DNA of 60,000 nucleotides. Origin: Membranipora membranacea. Taxonomy: Eukaryota > Bryozoa > Gymnolaemata > Cheilostomatida > Membraniporidae. The notes under the pieces are model-generated. The model saw only the letters and a program-made list of their open reading frames with translations. It searched no databases and was not told where the DNA came from. The translations under genes were made by a program, and so were the position numbers. This document shows positions 13,523 to 24,910 of the stretch, in pieces (position 1 is the stretch's first letter; every line of letters starts with the position of its first letter). The stretch spans positions 21,180,162-21,240,161 of the forward strand of contig OU612067.1 of NCBI GenBank assembly GCA_914767715.1. The letters are read 5' to 3'.

Positions 13523-13856
13523 TTAGAGTAGGTTAGGAGGAAATCTATTTTTTGAACTGGCCGTAAAAAAAGCAAAGGGTCCCCCCTTTGTTACTTTTTT
13601 TAATTTTAAAGTCGCTCTCATTTCCGTTCTATTTATCGTAGGATCTTCATATTCTGGAATTTGAATGAGGCCAATGAGGCCATCATCTGGTCCGAGTTTA
13701 TAAGAATTCCGATGGCTATTTAAATTTTTTACCCTGCGTTTGGCATGTTTTTTAATGACAAAAATGGCCCTCGTTAAAAATGTCGCTGACGCCAAACTAA
13801 AAGGGGCAGCCCCAAACGGGTTTCAGTTCCAAAGTCAGCATGAAATTCCCCACGGT
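13523..13856 (+). repeat. monomer type f (reference copy)
   Basis: An A-family unit marked by GAGTTTATAAGAATTC and usually ACAAAAATGGCC. Copies start at 1831, 3835, 8846, 9849, 13523, 15193 (with ACAACAGTGG, an e-like right part), 15527, 20196, 26205, 29878 and 30546. All but 15193 are followed directly by type B or a B-left hybrid, so f-B behaves as a fixed dimer. Confidence 0.88.
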
Positions 13857-15192
13857 TTAGAGTAGGTTAGGAGGAAATCTATTATTTGAACTGACCGTAA
13901 AAAAAGCAAAGGGTCCCCCCTTTGTTACTATTTTCAATTTTAAAGTCGCTCTCATTTCCGTTCTATTTATCGTAGGATCTTCATATTCAGGAATTTGAAT
14001 GAGGCCAATGAGGTTATCAACTGGTCCAAGTTTGAAAGAATTCCGATGGCTATTAAAATTTTTTACCCCGCGTTTGGCATGTTTTTTAATGACAAAAGTT
14101 GCGCTCGTAAAAAATGTCGCTGACGCCAAACTAAAGGGGGCAGCCCCAAACGAGTTTCAGTTCCAAAGTCAGCATGAAATTCCCCACGGTTTAGAGTAGG
14201 TTATGAGGAAATCTATTTTTTGAACTGGCCGTAAAAAAAGCAAAGGATCCCCCCTCTGTTACTTTTTTTAATTTTAAAGTCGCTCTCATTTCTGTTCCAT
14301 TTATCGTAGGATCTTCATATTCTGGAATTTGAATGAGGCCAATGAGGCCATCAACTGGTCCGTGTTTGAAAGAATTCCGATGGCTATTTAAATTTTTTAC
14401 CATGCATTTGGCATGTTTTTTAATGACAAAAGTGACCCTCGTTAAAAATGTCGCTGACGCCAAACTAAAGGGGGCAGCCCGAAACGGGTTTCAGTTCCTA
14501 AGTCAGCATGAAATTCCCCGCGGTTTAGAGTAGGTTATGAGGAAATCTATTTTTTGAACGGGCCGTAAAAAAAGCAAAGGGTCCTCCATTTATTACTTTT
14601 TTTAATTTTAAAATCGCTCTCATTTCCGTTCTATTTATCGTAGGATCTTCATATTCTGGAATTTGAATGAGGCCAATGAGGCCATCATCTGGTCCGAGTT
14701 TGAAAGAATTCCGTTGGCTATTTAAATTTTTTACCCGGCGTTTGGCATGTTTTTTAATGACAAAAGTGGCCCTCGTTAAAAATGTCGCTGACGCCAAACT
14801 AAAAGGGGCAGCCCCAAACGGGTTTCAGTTCCAAAGTCAGCATGAAATTCCCCACGGTTTAGAGTAGGTTAGGAGGAAATCTATTTTTTGAACTGGCCGT
14901 AAAAAAAGCAAAGGGTCCCCCCTTTGTTACTTTTTTTAATTTTAAAGTCGCTCTCATTTCCGTTCTATTTATTGTAGGATCTTCATATTCTGGAATTTGA
15001 ATGAAGCCGATGAGGCCATCATCTGGTCCGAGTTTGAAAGAATTCCGATGGCTATTTAAATTTTTTACCCTGCGTTTGGCATGTTTTTTAATGACAACAG
15101 TGGCCCTCGTTAAAAATGTCGCTGACTCCAAACTAAAAGGGGCAGCCCCAAACGGGTTTCAGTTCCAAAGTCAGCATGAAATTCCCCACGGT
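13857..15192. repeat. 4-unit block B-C-(D/d hybrid)-e, copy 2
   Basis: Counterpart of 10183-11518. Its C unit contains a private GGATCC (BamHI) where others read GGGTCC. Its hybrid unit reads GGGTCCTCCATTTATT. Confidence 0.88.
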
Positions 15193-15568
15193 TTAGAGTA
15201 GGTTAGGAGGAAATCTATTTTTTGAACTGGCCGTAAAAAATGCAAAGGGTCCCCCCTTTGTTACTTTTTTTAATTTTAAAGTCGCTCTCATTTCCGTTCT
15301 ATTTATCGTAGGATCTTCATATTCTGGAATTTGAATGAGGCCAATGAGGCCATCATCTGGTCCGAGTTTATAAGAATTCCGATGGCTATTTAAATTTTTT
15401 ACCCTGCGTTTGGCATGTTTTTTAATGACAACAGTGGCCCTCGTTAAAAATGTCGCTGACGCCAAACTAAAAGGGGCAGCCCCAAACGGGTTTCAGTTCC
15501 AAAGTCAGCATGAAATTCCCCACGGTTTAGAGTAGGTTAGGAGGAAATCTATTTTTTGAACTGGCCGT

Positions 15569-15601
15569 AAAAAAAGCAAAGGGTCCCCCTTTGCTTTTTT
15601 T
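15569..15601. repeat. perfect 15-bp palindrome, unique variant of the monomer hairpin
   Basis: In the 330-bp unit starting at 15527 the quasi-palindrome has lost four bases: one C of the loop and the TTA bulge. The right arm is now the exact reverse complement of the left arm AAAAAAAGCAAAGGG, separated by a 3-base loop TCC. I saw no other unit with this form. Such bulge removal is the expected product of template switching within a hairpin during replication (quasi-palindrome correction); that mechanism is inference. Confidence 0.9.
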
Positions 15602-15856
15602 AATTTTAAAGTCGCTCTCATTTCCGTTCTATTTATCGTAGGATCTTCATATTCTGGAATTTGAATGAGGCCAATGAGGCCATCATCTGGTCCGAGTTTA
15701 TAAGAATTCCGATGGCTATTTAAATTTTTTACCCTGCGTTTGGCATGTTTTTTAATGACAAAAATGGCCCTCGTTAAAAATGTCGCTGACGCCAAACTAA
15801 AAGGGGCAGCCCCAAACGGGTTTCAGTTCCAAAGTCAGCATGAAATTCCCCACGGT

Positions 15857-16190
15857 TTAGAGTAGGTTAGGAGGAAATCTATTATTTGAACTGACCGTAA
15901 AAAAAGCAAAGGGTCCCCCCTTTGTTACTATTTTCAATTTTAAAGTCGCTCTCATTTCCGTTCTATTTATCGTAGGATCTTCATATTCAGGAATTTGAAT
16001 GAGGCCAATGAGGTTATCAACTGGTCCAAGTTTGAAAGAATTCCGATGGCTATTAAAATTTTTTACCCCGCGTTTGGCATGTTTTTTAATGACAAAAGTT
16101 GCGCCCGTAAAAAATGTCGCTGACGCCAAACTAAAGGGGGCAGCCCCAAACGAGTTTCAGTTCCAAAGTCAGCATGAAATTCCCCACGGT
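15857..16190 (+). repeat. monomer type B (reference copy)
   Basis: This is the most diverged type of the left half. Markers are CTATTATTTGAACTGACCG, TTACTATTTTCAATTTT, TTCAGGAATTTG, GAGGTTATC, GGTCCAAG, GCTATTAAAATTTT, ACCCCGCG, GCGCTCGTAAAAAATG and CCCAAACGAG (this copy reads GCGCCCG, as does 20529). Copies start at 2165, 4169, 9180, 10183, 13857, 15857, 20529, 26539 and 30880, with a left-half copy at 30212. Every copy is directly preceded by a type f unit. Confidence 0.9.
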
Positions 16191-16524
16191 TTAGAGTAGG
16201 TTATGAGGAAATCTATTTTTTGAACTGGCCGTAAAAAAAGCAAAGGGTCCCCCCTTTGTTACTTTTTTTAATTTCAAAGTCGCTCTCATTTCTGTTCCAT
16301 TTATCGTAGGATCTTCATATTCTGGAATTTGAATGAGGCCAATGAGGCCATCAACTGGTCCGTGTTTGAAAGAATTCCGATGGCTATTTAAATTTTTTAC
16401 AATGCGTTTGGCATGTTTTTTAATGACAAAAGTGACCCTCGTTAAAAATGTCGCTGACGCCAAACTAAAGGGGGCAGCCCGAAACGGGTTTCAGTTCCTA
16501 AGTCAGCATGAAATTCCCCGCGGT
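16191..16524 (+). repeat. monomer type C (reference copy)
   Basis: Markers are GGTTATGAGG, TTTCTGTTCCATTT, GGTCCGTGTTTG, ACCATGCG (here ACAATGCG), GTGACCCTCG, CCCGAAACGGG, TTCCTAAG and CCCCGCGG. Copies start at 2499, 4503, 10517, 14191, 16191, 19528, 23534, 26873, 54550, 56219 and 58556. C left halves occur in the hybrids at 20863, 27875, 39547, 46542 and 48877. Confidence 0.9.
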
Positions 16525-16858
16525 TTAGAGTAGGTTATGAGGAAATCTATTTTTTGAACGGGCCGTAAAAAATGCAAAGGGTCCTCCCTTTGTTACTTTT
16601 TTTAATTTTAAAATCGCTCTCATTTCCGTTCTATTTATCGTAGGATCTTCATATTCTGGAATTTGAATGAGGCCAATGAGGCCATCGACTGGTCCGAGTT
16701 TGAAAGAATTCCGATGGCTATTTAAATTTTTTACCCTGCGTTTGGCATGTTTTTTAATGACAAAAGTGGCCCCCGTTAGAAATGTCGCTGACGCCAAACT
16801 AAAAGGGGCAGCCCCAAACGGGTTTCAGTTCCACAGTCAGCATGAAATTCCCCACGGT
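16525..16858 (+). repeat. monomer type D (reference copy)
   Basis: Markers are GGGTCCTCCC, AAAATCGC, usually CATCGACTGG or CATCAACTGG, and CCCCCGTTAGAAATG. The end is usually CCCAAAACGGG, but CCCCAAACGGG in this copy. Copies start at 2833, 4837, 16525, 27207 (with TTAAAAG), 54884, 56553 and 58890. D follows C and precedes E in most copies. Confidence 0.85.
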
Positions 16859-17192
16859 TTAGAGTAGGTTATGAGGAAATTTATTTTTTGAACTGGCCGT
16901 AAAAAAAGCAAAGGGTCCCCCCTTTGTTACTTTTTTTAATTTTAAATTCGCTCTCATTTCCGTTCTATTTATCGTAGGATCTTCATATTCTGGAATTTGA
17001 ATGAGGCCAATGAGGCCATCAACTGGTCCGAGTTTGAAAGAATTCCGATGGCTATTTAAATTTCTTACCCTGCGTTTGACATGTTTTTTAATGACAAAAG
17101 TGGCCCCCGTTAAAAGTGTCGCTGACGCCAAACTAAAAGGGGCAGCCCGAAACGGGTTTCAGTTCCTAAGTCAGCATGAAATTCCCCACGGT
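16859..17192 (+). repeat. monomer type E (reference copy)
   Basis: Markers are GAAATTTATTTT, often AAATTCGC, AATTTCTTACC, GTTTGACATG, CCGTTAAAAGTGTCG, CCCGAAACGGG and TTCCTAAG. Copies start at 3167, 5171 (both with AAAGTCGC and a different right end), 16859, 28209, 31214, 32884, 55218, 56887 and 59224. E right halves appear in the hybrids at 20863 and 23868 and in the unit at 38212 and its copies. Confidence 0.85.
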
Positions 17193-17525
17193 TTAGAGTA
17201 GGTTATGAGGAAATCTATTTTTTGAACTGGCCGTAAAAAAGCAAAGGGTCCCCCCTTTGTTACTTTTTTTAATTTTAAAGTCGCTCTCATTTCCATTCTA
17301 TTTATCGTAGGATCTTCATATTCTGGAATTTGAATGAGGCCAATGAGGCCATCAACTGGTCCGAGTTTGAAAGAATTCCGTTGGCTATTTAAATTTTTTA
17401 CCCTGCGTTTGGCATGTTTTTTAATGACAAAAATGGCCCTCGTTAAAAATGTCGCTGACGCCAAACTAAAAGGGGCAGCCCCAAACGGGTTTCAGTTCCA
17501 AAGTCAGCATGAAATTCCCCATGGT

Positions 17526-17859
17526 TTAGAGTAGGTTAGGAGGAAATCTATTATTTGAACTGACCGTAAAAAAAGCAAAGGGTCCCCCCTTTGTTACTAT
17601 TTTCAATTTTAAAGTCGCTCTCATTTCCGTTCTATTTATTGTAGGATCTTCATCTTCAGGAATTTGAATGAGGCCAATGGGGTTATCAACTGGTCCAAGT
17701 TTGAAAGAATTCCTATGGCTATTTAAATATATTTCCCTGCGTTTGGCATGTTTTTTAATGACAAAAGTGGCCCTCGTTAAAAATGTCGCTGACGCCAAAC
17801 TAAAAGGGGCAGCCCGAAACGGGTTTCAGTTCCAAAGTCAGCATGAAATTCCCCACGGT
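17526..17859 (+). repeat. monomer type F (reference copy)
   Basis: Markers are CTTCATCTTCAGG, GAATTCCTATGG and the distinctive TTTAAATATATTTCCC, combined with a B-like GAGGTTATC (GGGGTTATC in this copy) and GGTCCAAG. Copies start at 17526, 21530, 38879, 45874, 48209, 53882 and 57889. Partial F occurs in the hybrids at 31548 and 55886. All seven full copies are followed by type G. Confidence 0.9.
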
Positions 17860-18193
17860 TTAAAGTAGGTTAGGAGGAAATCCATTTTTTGAACGGGCCG
17901 TAAAAAAAGCAAAGGGTCCCTCCTTTGTTACTTTTTTTAATTTCAAAGTCGCTCTCATTTCCGTTCTATTTATTGTACGATCTTCACATTCTGGAATTTG
18001 AATGAGGCCAATGAGGCCATCCACTGGTCCGAGTTTGAAAGAAATCCGATGGCTATTTAAATTTTTTACCCCGCCTTTGGCATGTTTTTTGATGACAAAA
18101 GTTGCGCTCGTAAAAAATGTCGCTGACGCCAAACTAAAGGGGGCAGCCCCAAACGAGTTTCAGTTCCAAAGTCAGCATGAAATTTCCCACGGT
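17860..18193 (+). repeat. monomer type G (reference copy)
   Basis: Markers are AATCCATTTTTTGAACGGG, GGGTCCCTCC, TTTCAAAGTCGC, TTGTACGATCTTCACATTC, CATCCACTGG, GAAATCCGATGG (EcoRI site lost), TTTTTTGATGAC, GCGCTCGTAAAAAATG and CCCAAACGAG. Copies start at 17860, 21864 (partly changed), 39213, 46208, 48543, 54216 and 58222, with halves in 55886 and 57555. Related units at 19194, 23200 and 27541 keep the EcoRI site and read GCTATTAAATTTTTTT. Confidence 0.9.
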
Positions 18194-20862
18194 TTAGAGT
18201 AGGTTAGGAGGAAATCTATTTTTTGAACTGGCTGTAAAAAAAGCAAAGGGTCCCCCATTTGTTACTTTTTTTAATTTTAAAGTCGCTCTCATTTCCGTTC
18301 TATTTATCGTAGGTCTTCATATTCTGGAATTTGAATGAGGCCAATGAGGCCATCAACTGGTCCGAGTTTGAAAGAATTCCGATGGCTATTTAAATTTTTT
18401 ACCCTGCGTTTGGCATGTTTTTTAATGACAAAAGTTGCGCTCGTTAAAATTGTCGCTGACGCCAAACTAAAGGGGGCAGCCCCAAACGAGTTCTAGTTCC
18501 AAAGTCAGCATGAAATTCCCCACGGTTTAGAGTAGGTTATGAGGAAATCTATTTTTTGAACTGGCCGTAAAAAAAGCAAAGGGTCCCCCCTTTGGTACTT
18601 TTTGTAATTTTAAAGTCGCTCTCATTTCCGTTCTATTTATCGTAGGATCTTCATATTCTGGAATTTGAATGAGGCCAATGAGGCCATCAACTGGTCCGAG
18701 TTTTAAAGATTTCCGACGGCTATTTAAATTTTTTACCCTGCGTTTGGCATGTTTTTTAATGACAAAAATGGCCCTCGTTAAAAATGTCGCTGACGCCAAA
18801 CTAAAAGGGGCAGCCCCAAACGGGTTTCAGTTCCAAAGTCAGCATGAAATTCCCCACGGTTTAGAGTAGGTTAGGAGGAAATCTATTTTTTGAACGGGCC
18901 GTAAAAAAATCAAAGGGTCCCCCTTTGTTACTTTTTTTAATTTCAAAGTCGCTCTCATTTCTGTTCTATTTATCGTAGGATCGTCATATTCTAGAATTTG
19001 AATGAGGGCAATGAGGCCATCCACTGGTCCGAGTTTGAAAGAATTCCGATGGCTATTTAAATTTTTTACCCCGCGTTTGACATGTTTTTTAATGACAAAA
19101 GTTGCGCTCGTTAAAATTGTCGCTGACGCCAAACTAAAAGGGGCAGCCCCAAACGGGTTTCAGTTCCAAAGTCAGCATGAAATTCCCCACGGTTTAGACT
19201 AGGTTATGAGGAAATCTCTTTTTTGAACTGGCCGTAAAAAAAGCAAAGGGTCCCTCCTTTGTTACTTTTTTTAATTTTAAAGTCGCTCTCATTTCCGTTC
19301 TATTTATTGTACGATCTTCACATTCTGGAATTTGAATGAGGCCAATGAGGCCATCCACTGGTCCGAGTTTGAAAGAATTCCGATGGCTATTAAATTTTTT
19401 TACCCCGCGTTTGGCATGTTTTTTAATGACAAAAGTTGCGCTCGTAAAAAATGTCGCTGACGCCAAACTAAAGGGGGCAGCCCCAAACGAGTTTCAGTTC
19501 CAAAGTCAGCATGAAATTCCCCACGGTTTAGAGTAGGTTATGAGGAAATCTATTTTTTGAACTGGCCGTAAAAAAAGCAAAGGGTCCCCCCTTTGTTACT
19601 TTTTTTAATTTTAAAGTCGCTCTCATTTCTGTTCCATTTATCGTAGGATCTTCATATTCTGGAATTTGAATGAGGCCAATGAGACCATCAACTGGTCCGT
19701 GTTTGAAAGAATTCCGATGGCTATTTAAATTTTTTATCATGCGTTTGGCATGTTTTTTAAAGACAAAAGTGACCCTTGTTAAAAATGTCGCTGACGCCAA
19801 ACTAAAGGGGGCAGCCCGAAACGGGTTTCAGTTCCTAAGTCAGCATGAAATTCCCCGCGGTTTAGAGTAGGTTATGAGGAAATCTATTTTTTGAACTGGC
19901 CGTAAAAAAAGCAAAGGGTCCTCCCTTTGTTACTTTTTTTAATTTTAAAATCGCTCTCATTTCCGTTCTATTTATTGTAGGATCTTCATATTCTGGAATT
20001 TGAATGAGGCCAATGAGGCCATCAACTGGTCCGAGTTTAAAAGAATTCTGATGGCTAGTTAAATTTTTTACCCTGCGTTTGGCATGTTTTTTAATGACAA
20101 CAGTGGCCCTCGTTAAAAATGTCGCTGACGCCAAACTAAAAGGGGCAGCCCCAAACGGGTTTCAGTTCCAAAGTCAGCATGAAATTCCCCACGGTTTAGA
20201 GTAGGTTAGGAGGAAATCTATTTTTTGAACTGGCCGTAAAAAAGCAAAGGGTCCCCCCTTTGTTACTTTTTTTAATTTTAAAGTCGCTCTCATTTCCGTT
20301 CTATTTATCGTAGGATCTTCATATTCTGGAATTTGAATGAGGCCAATGAGGCCATCATCTGGTCCGAGTTTATAAGAATTCCGATGGCTATTTAAATTTT
20401 TTACCCTGCGTTTGGCATGTTTTTTAATGACAAAAATGGCCCTCGTTAAAAATGTCGCTGACGCCAAACTAAAAGGGGCAGCCCCAAACGGGTTTCAGTT
20501 CCAAAGTCAGCATGAAATTCCCCACGGTTTAGAGTAGGTTAGGAGGAAATCTATTATTTGAACTGACCGTAAAAAAAGCAAAGGGTCCCCCCTTTGTTAC
20601 TATTTTCAATTTTAAAGTCGCTCTCATTTCCGTTCTATTTATCGTAGGATCTTCATATTCAGGAATTTGAATGAGGCCAATGAGGTTATCAACTGGTCCA
20701 AGTTTGAAAGAATTCCGATGGCTATTAAAATTTTTTACCCCGCGTTTGGCATGTTTTTTAATGACAAAAGTTGCGCCCGTAAAAAATGTCGCTGACGCCA
20801 AACTAAAGGGGGCAGCCCCAAACGAGTTTCAGTTCCAAAGTCAGCATGAATTTCCCCACGGT

Positions 20863-21196
20863 TTAGAGTAGGTTATGAGGAAATCTATTTTTTGAACTGG
20901 CCGTAAAAAAAGCAAAGGGTCCCCCCTTTGTTACTTTTTTTAATTTCAAAGTCGCTCTCATTTCTGTTCCATTTATCGTAGGATCTTCATATTCTGGAAT
21001 TTGAATGAGGCCAATGAGGCCATCAACTGGTCCGTGTTTGAAAGAATTCCGATGGCTATTTAAATTTCTTACCCTGCGTTTGACATGTTTTTTAATGACA
21101 AAAGTGGCCCCCGTTAAAAGTGTCGCTGACGCCAAACTAAAAGGGGCAGCCCGAAACGGGTTTCAGTTCCTAAGTCAGCATGAACTTCCCCACGGT
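20863..21196 (+). repeat. hybrid monomer C/E
   Basis: The left part is type C (TTTCTGTTCCATTT, GGTCCGTGTTTG) and the right part is type E (AATTTCTTACC, GTTTGACATG, AAAAGTGTCG). The switch lies between offsets about 172 and 204. The shift to the related block 15527-17192 changes here from 4672 to 4004 bp, exactly two units. This is the footprint of an exchange that joined the C at 16191 to the E at 16859, or an equivalent pair. Confidence 0.9.
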
Positions 21197-24058
21197 TTAG
21201 AGTAGGTTATGAGGAAATCTATTTTTTGAACTGGCCGTAAAAAAGCAAAGGGTCCCCCCTTTGTTACTTTTTTTAATTTTAAAGTCGCTCTCATTTCCGT
21301 TCTATTTATCGTAGGATCTTCATATTCTGGAATTTGAATGAGGCCAATGAGGCCATCAACTGGTCCGAGTTTGAAAGAATTCCGTTGGCTATTTAAATTT
21401 TTTACCCTGCGTTTGGCATGTTTTTTAATGACAAAAATGGCCCTCGTTAAAAATGTCGCTGACGCCAAACTAAAAGGGGCAGCCCCAAACGGGTTTCAGT
21501 TCCAAAGTCAGCATGAAATTCCCCATGGTTTAGAGTAGGTTAGGAGGAAATCTATTATTTGAACTGACCGTAAAAAAAGCAAAGGGTCCCCCCTTTGTTA
21601 CTATTTTCAATTTTAAAGTCGCTCTCATTTCCGTTCTATTTATTGTAGGATCTTCATCTTCAGGAATTTGAATGAGGCCAATGAGGTTATCAACTGGTCC
21701 AAGTTTGAAAGAATTCCTATGGCTAGTTAAATATATTTCCCTGCGTTTGGCATGTTTTTTAATGACAAAAGTGGCCCTCGTTAAAAATGTCGCTGACGCC
21801 AAACTAAAAGGGGCAGCCCGAAACGGGTTTCAGTTCCAAAGTCAGCATGAAATTCCCCACGGTTTAAAGTAGGTTAGGAGGAAATCCATTTTTTGAACGG
21901 GCCGTAAAAAAAGCAAAGGGTCCCCCCTTTGTTACTTTTTTTAATTTTAAATTCGCTCTCATTTCCGTTCTATTTATCGTAGGATCTTCACATTCTGGAA
22001 TTTGAATGAGGCCAATGAGGCCATCCACTGGTCCGAGTTTGAAAGAAATCCGATGGCTAGTTAAATTTTTTACCCCGCGTTTGGCATGTTTTTTGATGAC
22101 AAAAGTTGCGCTCGTAAAAAATGTCGCTGACGCCAAACTAAAGGGGGCAGCCCCAAACGAGTTTCAGTCCCAAAGTCAGCATGAAATTTCCCACGGTTTA
22201 GAGTAGGTTAGGAGGAAATCTATTTTTTGAACTGGCTGTAAAAAAAGCAAAGGGTCCCCCATTTGTTACTTTTTTTAATTTTAAAGTCGCTCTCATTTCC
22301 GTTCTATTTATCGTAGGATCTTCATATTCTGGAATTTGAATGAGGCCAATGAGGCCATCAACTGGTCCGAGTTTGAAAGAATTCCGATGGCTATTTAAAT
22401 TTTTTACCCTGCGTTTGGCATGTTTTTTAATGACAAAAGTTGCGCTCGTTAAAATTGTCGCTGACGCCAAACTAAAGGGGGCAGCCCCAAACGAGTTCTA
22501 GTTCCAAAGTCAGCATGAAATTCCCCACGGTTTAGAGTAGGTTATGAGGAAATCTATTTTTTGAACTGGCCGTAAAAAAAGCAAAGGGTCCCCCCTTTGG
22601 TACTTTTTGTAATTTTAAAGTCGCTCTCATTTCCGTTCTATTTATCGTAGGATCTTCATATTCTGGAATTTGAATGAGGCCAATGAGGCCATCAACTGGT
22701 CCGAGTTTTAAAGATTTCCGACGGCTATTTAAATTTTTTACCCTGCGTTTGGCATGTTTTTTAATGACAAAAATGGCCCTCGTTAAAAATGTCGCTGACG
22801 CCAAACTAAAAGGGGCAGCCCCAAACGGGTTTCAGTTCCAAAGTCAGCATGAAATTCCCCACGGTTTAGAGTAGGTTAGGAGGAAATCTATTTTTTGAAC
22901 GGGCCGTAAAAAAATCAAAGGGTCCCCCCTTTGTTACTTTTTTTAATTTCAAAGTCGCTCTCATTTCTGTTCTATTTATCCTAGGATCGTCATATTCTAG
23001 AATTTGAATGAGGGCAATGAGGCCATCCACTGGTCCGAGTTTGAAAGAATTCCGATGGCTATTTAAATTTTTTACCCCGCGTTTGACATGTTTTTTAATG
23101 ACAAAAGTTGCGCTCGTTAAAATTGTCGCTGACGCCAAACTAAAAGGGGCAGCCCCAAACGGGTTTCAGTTCCAAAGTCAGCATGAAATTCCCCACGGTT
23201 TAGAGTAGGTTATGAGGAAATCTCTTTTTTGAACTGGCCGTAAAAAAAGCAAAGGGTCCCTCCTTTGTTACTTTTTTTAATTTTAAAGTCGCTCTCATTT
23301 CCGTTCTATTTATTGTACGATCTTCACATTCTGGAATTTGAATGAGGCCAATGAGGCCATCCACTGGTCCGAGTTTGAAAGAATTCCGATGGCTATTAAA
23401 TTTTTTTACCCCGCGTTTGGCATGTTTTTTAATGACAAAAGTTGCGCTCGTAAAAAATGTCGCTGACGCCAAACTAAAGGGGGCAGCCCCAAACGAGTTT
23501 CAGTTCCAAAGTCAGCATGAAATTCCCCACGGTTTAGAGTAGGTTATGAGGAAATCTATTTTTTGAACTGGCCGTAAAAAAAGCAAAGGGTCCCCCCTTT
23601 GTTACTTTTTTTAATTTTAAAGTCGCTCTCATTTCTGTTCCATTTATCGTAGGATCTTCATATTCTGGAATTTGAATGAGGCCAATGAGACCATCAACTG
23701 GTCCGTGTTTGAAAGAATTCCGATGGCTATTTAAATTTTTTATCATGCGTTTGGCATGTTTTTTAAAGACAAAAGTGACCCTTGTTAAAAATGTCGCTGA
23801 CGCCAAACTAAAGGGGGCAGCCCGAAACGGGTTTCAGTTCCTAAGTCAGCATGAAATTCCCCGCGGTTTAGAGTAGGTTATGAGGAAATCTATTTTTTGA
23901 ACTGGCCGTAAAAAAAGCAAAGGGTCCTCCCTTTGTTACTTTTTTTAATTTTAAAATCGCTCTCATTTCCGTTCTATTTATTGTAGGATCTTCATATTCT
24001 GGAATTTGAATGAGGCCAATGAGGCCATCAACTGGTCCGAGTTTAAAAGAATTCTGAT
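21197..24058. repeat. 12-mer higher-order repeat, copy 2
   Basis: It repeats the order of 17193-20050. The match ends inside the unit at 23868, which has the same left half as 19862 (GTTTAAAAGAATTCTGATGG) but an E-type right half (AATTTCTTACC, GACATG, AAAAGTGTCG). Confidence 0.85.
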
Positions 24059-24910
24059 GGCTATTTAAATTTCTTACCCTGCGTTTGACATGTTTTTTAA
24101 TGACAAAAGTGGCCCCCGTTAAAAGTGTCGCTGACGCCAAACTAAAAGGGGCAGCCCGAAACGGGTTTCAGTTCCTAAGTCAGCATGAAATTCCCCACGG
24201 TTTAGAGTAGGTTATGAGGAAATCTATTTTTGAACTGGCTGTAAAAAAAGCAAAGGGTCCCCCCTTTGTTACTTTTTTTAATTTTAAAATCGCTCTCATT
24301 TCCGTTCTATTTATTGTAGGATCTTCATATTCTGGAATTTGAATGAGGCCAATGAGGCCATCAACTGGTCCGAGTTTGAAAGAATTCCGATGGCTATTTA
24401 AATTTTTTACCCTGCGTTTGGCATGTTTTTTAATGACAAAAGTGGCCCCCGTTAAAAATGTCGCTGACGCCAAACTAAAAGGGGCAGCCCGAAACGGGTT
24501 TCAGTTCCAAAGTCAGCATGAAATTCCCCACGGTTTAGAGTAGGTTATGAGGAAATCTATTTTTTGAACTGGCCGTAAAAAAAGCAAAGGGTCCTCCCTT
24601 TGTTACTTTTTTTAATTTTAAAATCGCTCTCATTTCCGTTCTATTTATGTTAGGATCTTCATATTCTGGAATTTGAATGAGGCCAATGAGGCCATCAACT
24701 GGTTCGAGTTTGAAAGAATTCCGATGGTTATTTAAATTTTTTACCCTGCGTTTGGCATGTTTTTTAATGACAAAAGTGGCCCCCGTTAAAAATGTCGCTG
24801 ACGCCAAACTAAAAGGGGCAGCCCCAAACGGGTTTCAGTTCCAAAGTCAGCATAAAATTCCCCACGGCTTAGAGTAGGTTAGGAGGAAATCTATTTTTTG
24901 AACTGGCCGT

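Larger units (their letters stand above)
11519..14190. repeat. 14-mer higher-order repeat, copy 2
   Basis: Same eight-unit order as 6842-9514. Shared private markers include CATTTTTGTTC in the type a unit and TTTAACGTAGG in the type b unit. Confidence 0.9.
17193..21196. repeat. 12-mer higher-order repeat, copy 1 (about 4.0 kb)
   Basis: The matching part runs from 17193 to about 20050 and recurs at 21197 to about 24058, at shifts of 4004-4006 bp. Order: A6-tract unit (17193, CCGTTGGC), F, G, a unit with GTTCTAGTTCC at its end (18194), a unit with GAGTTTTAAAGATTTCCGACGG (18527, EcoRI lost), a unit with GATCGTCATATTCTAG (18861), G-like (19194), C (19528) and a D-like left half (19862). The last three units (right part of 19862, then 20196 and 20529) and the hybrid 20863 come from a different, A/B-type neighbourhood. 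Confidence 0.85.

Noticed and set aside
14244-14249. GGATCC (BamHI) site as a sub-family landmark
   Set aside because: It is a single private base change in one type C unit and does not define a group.
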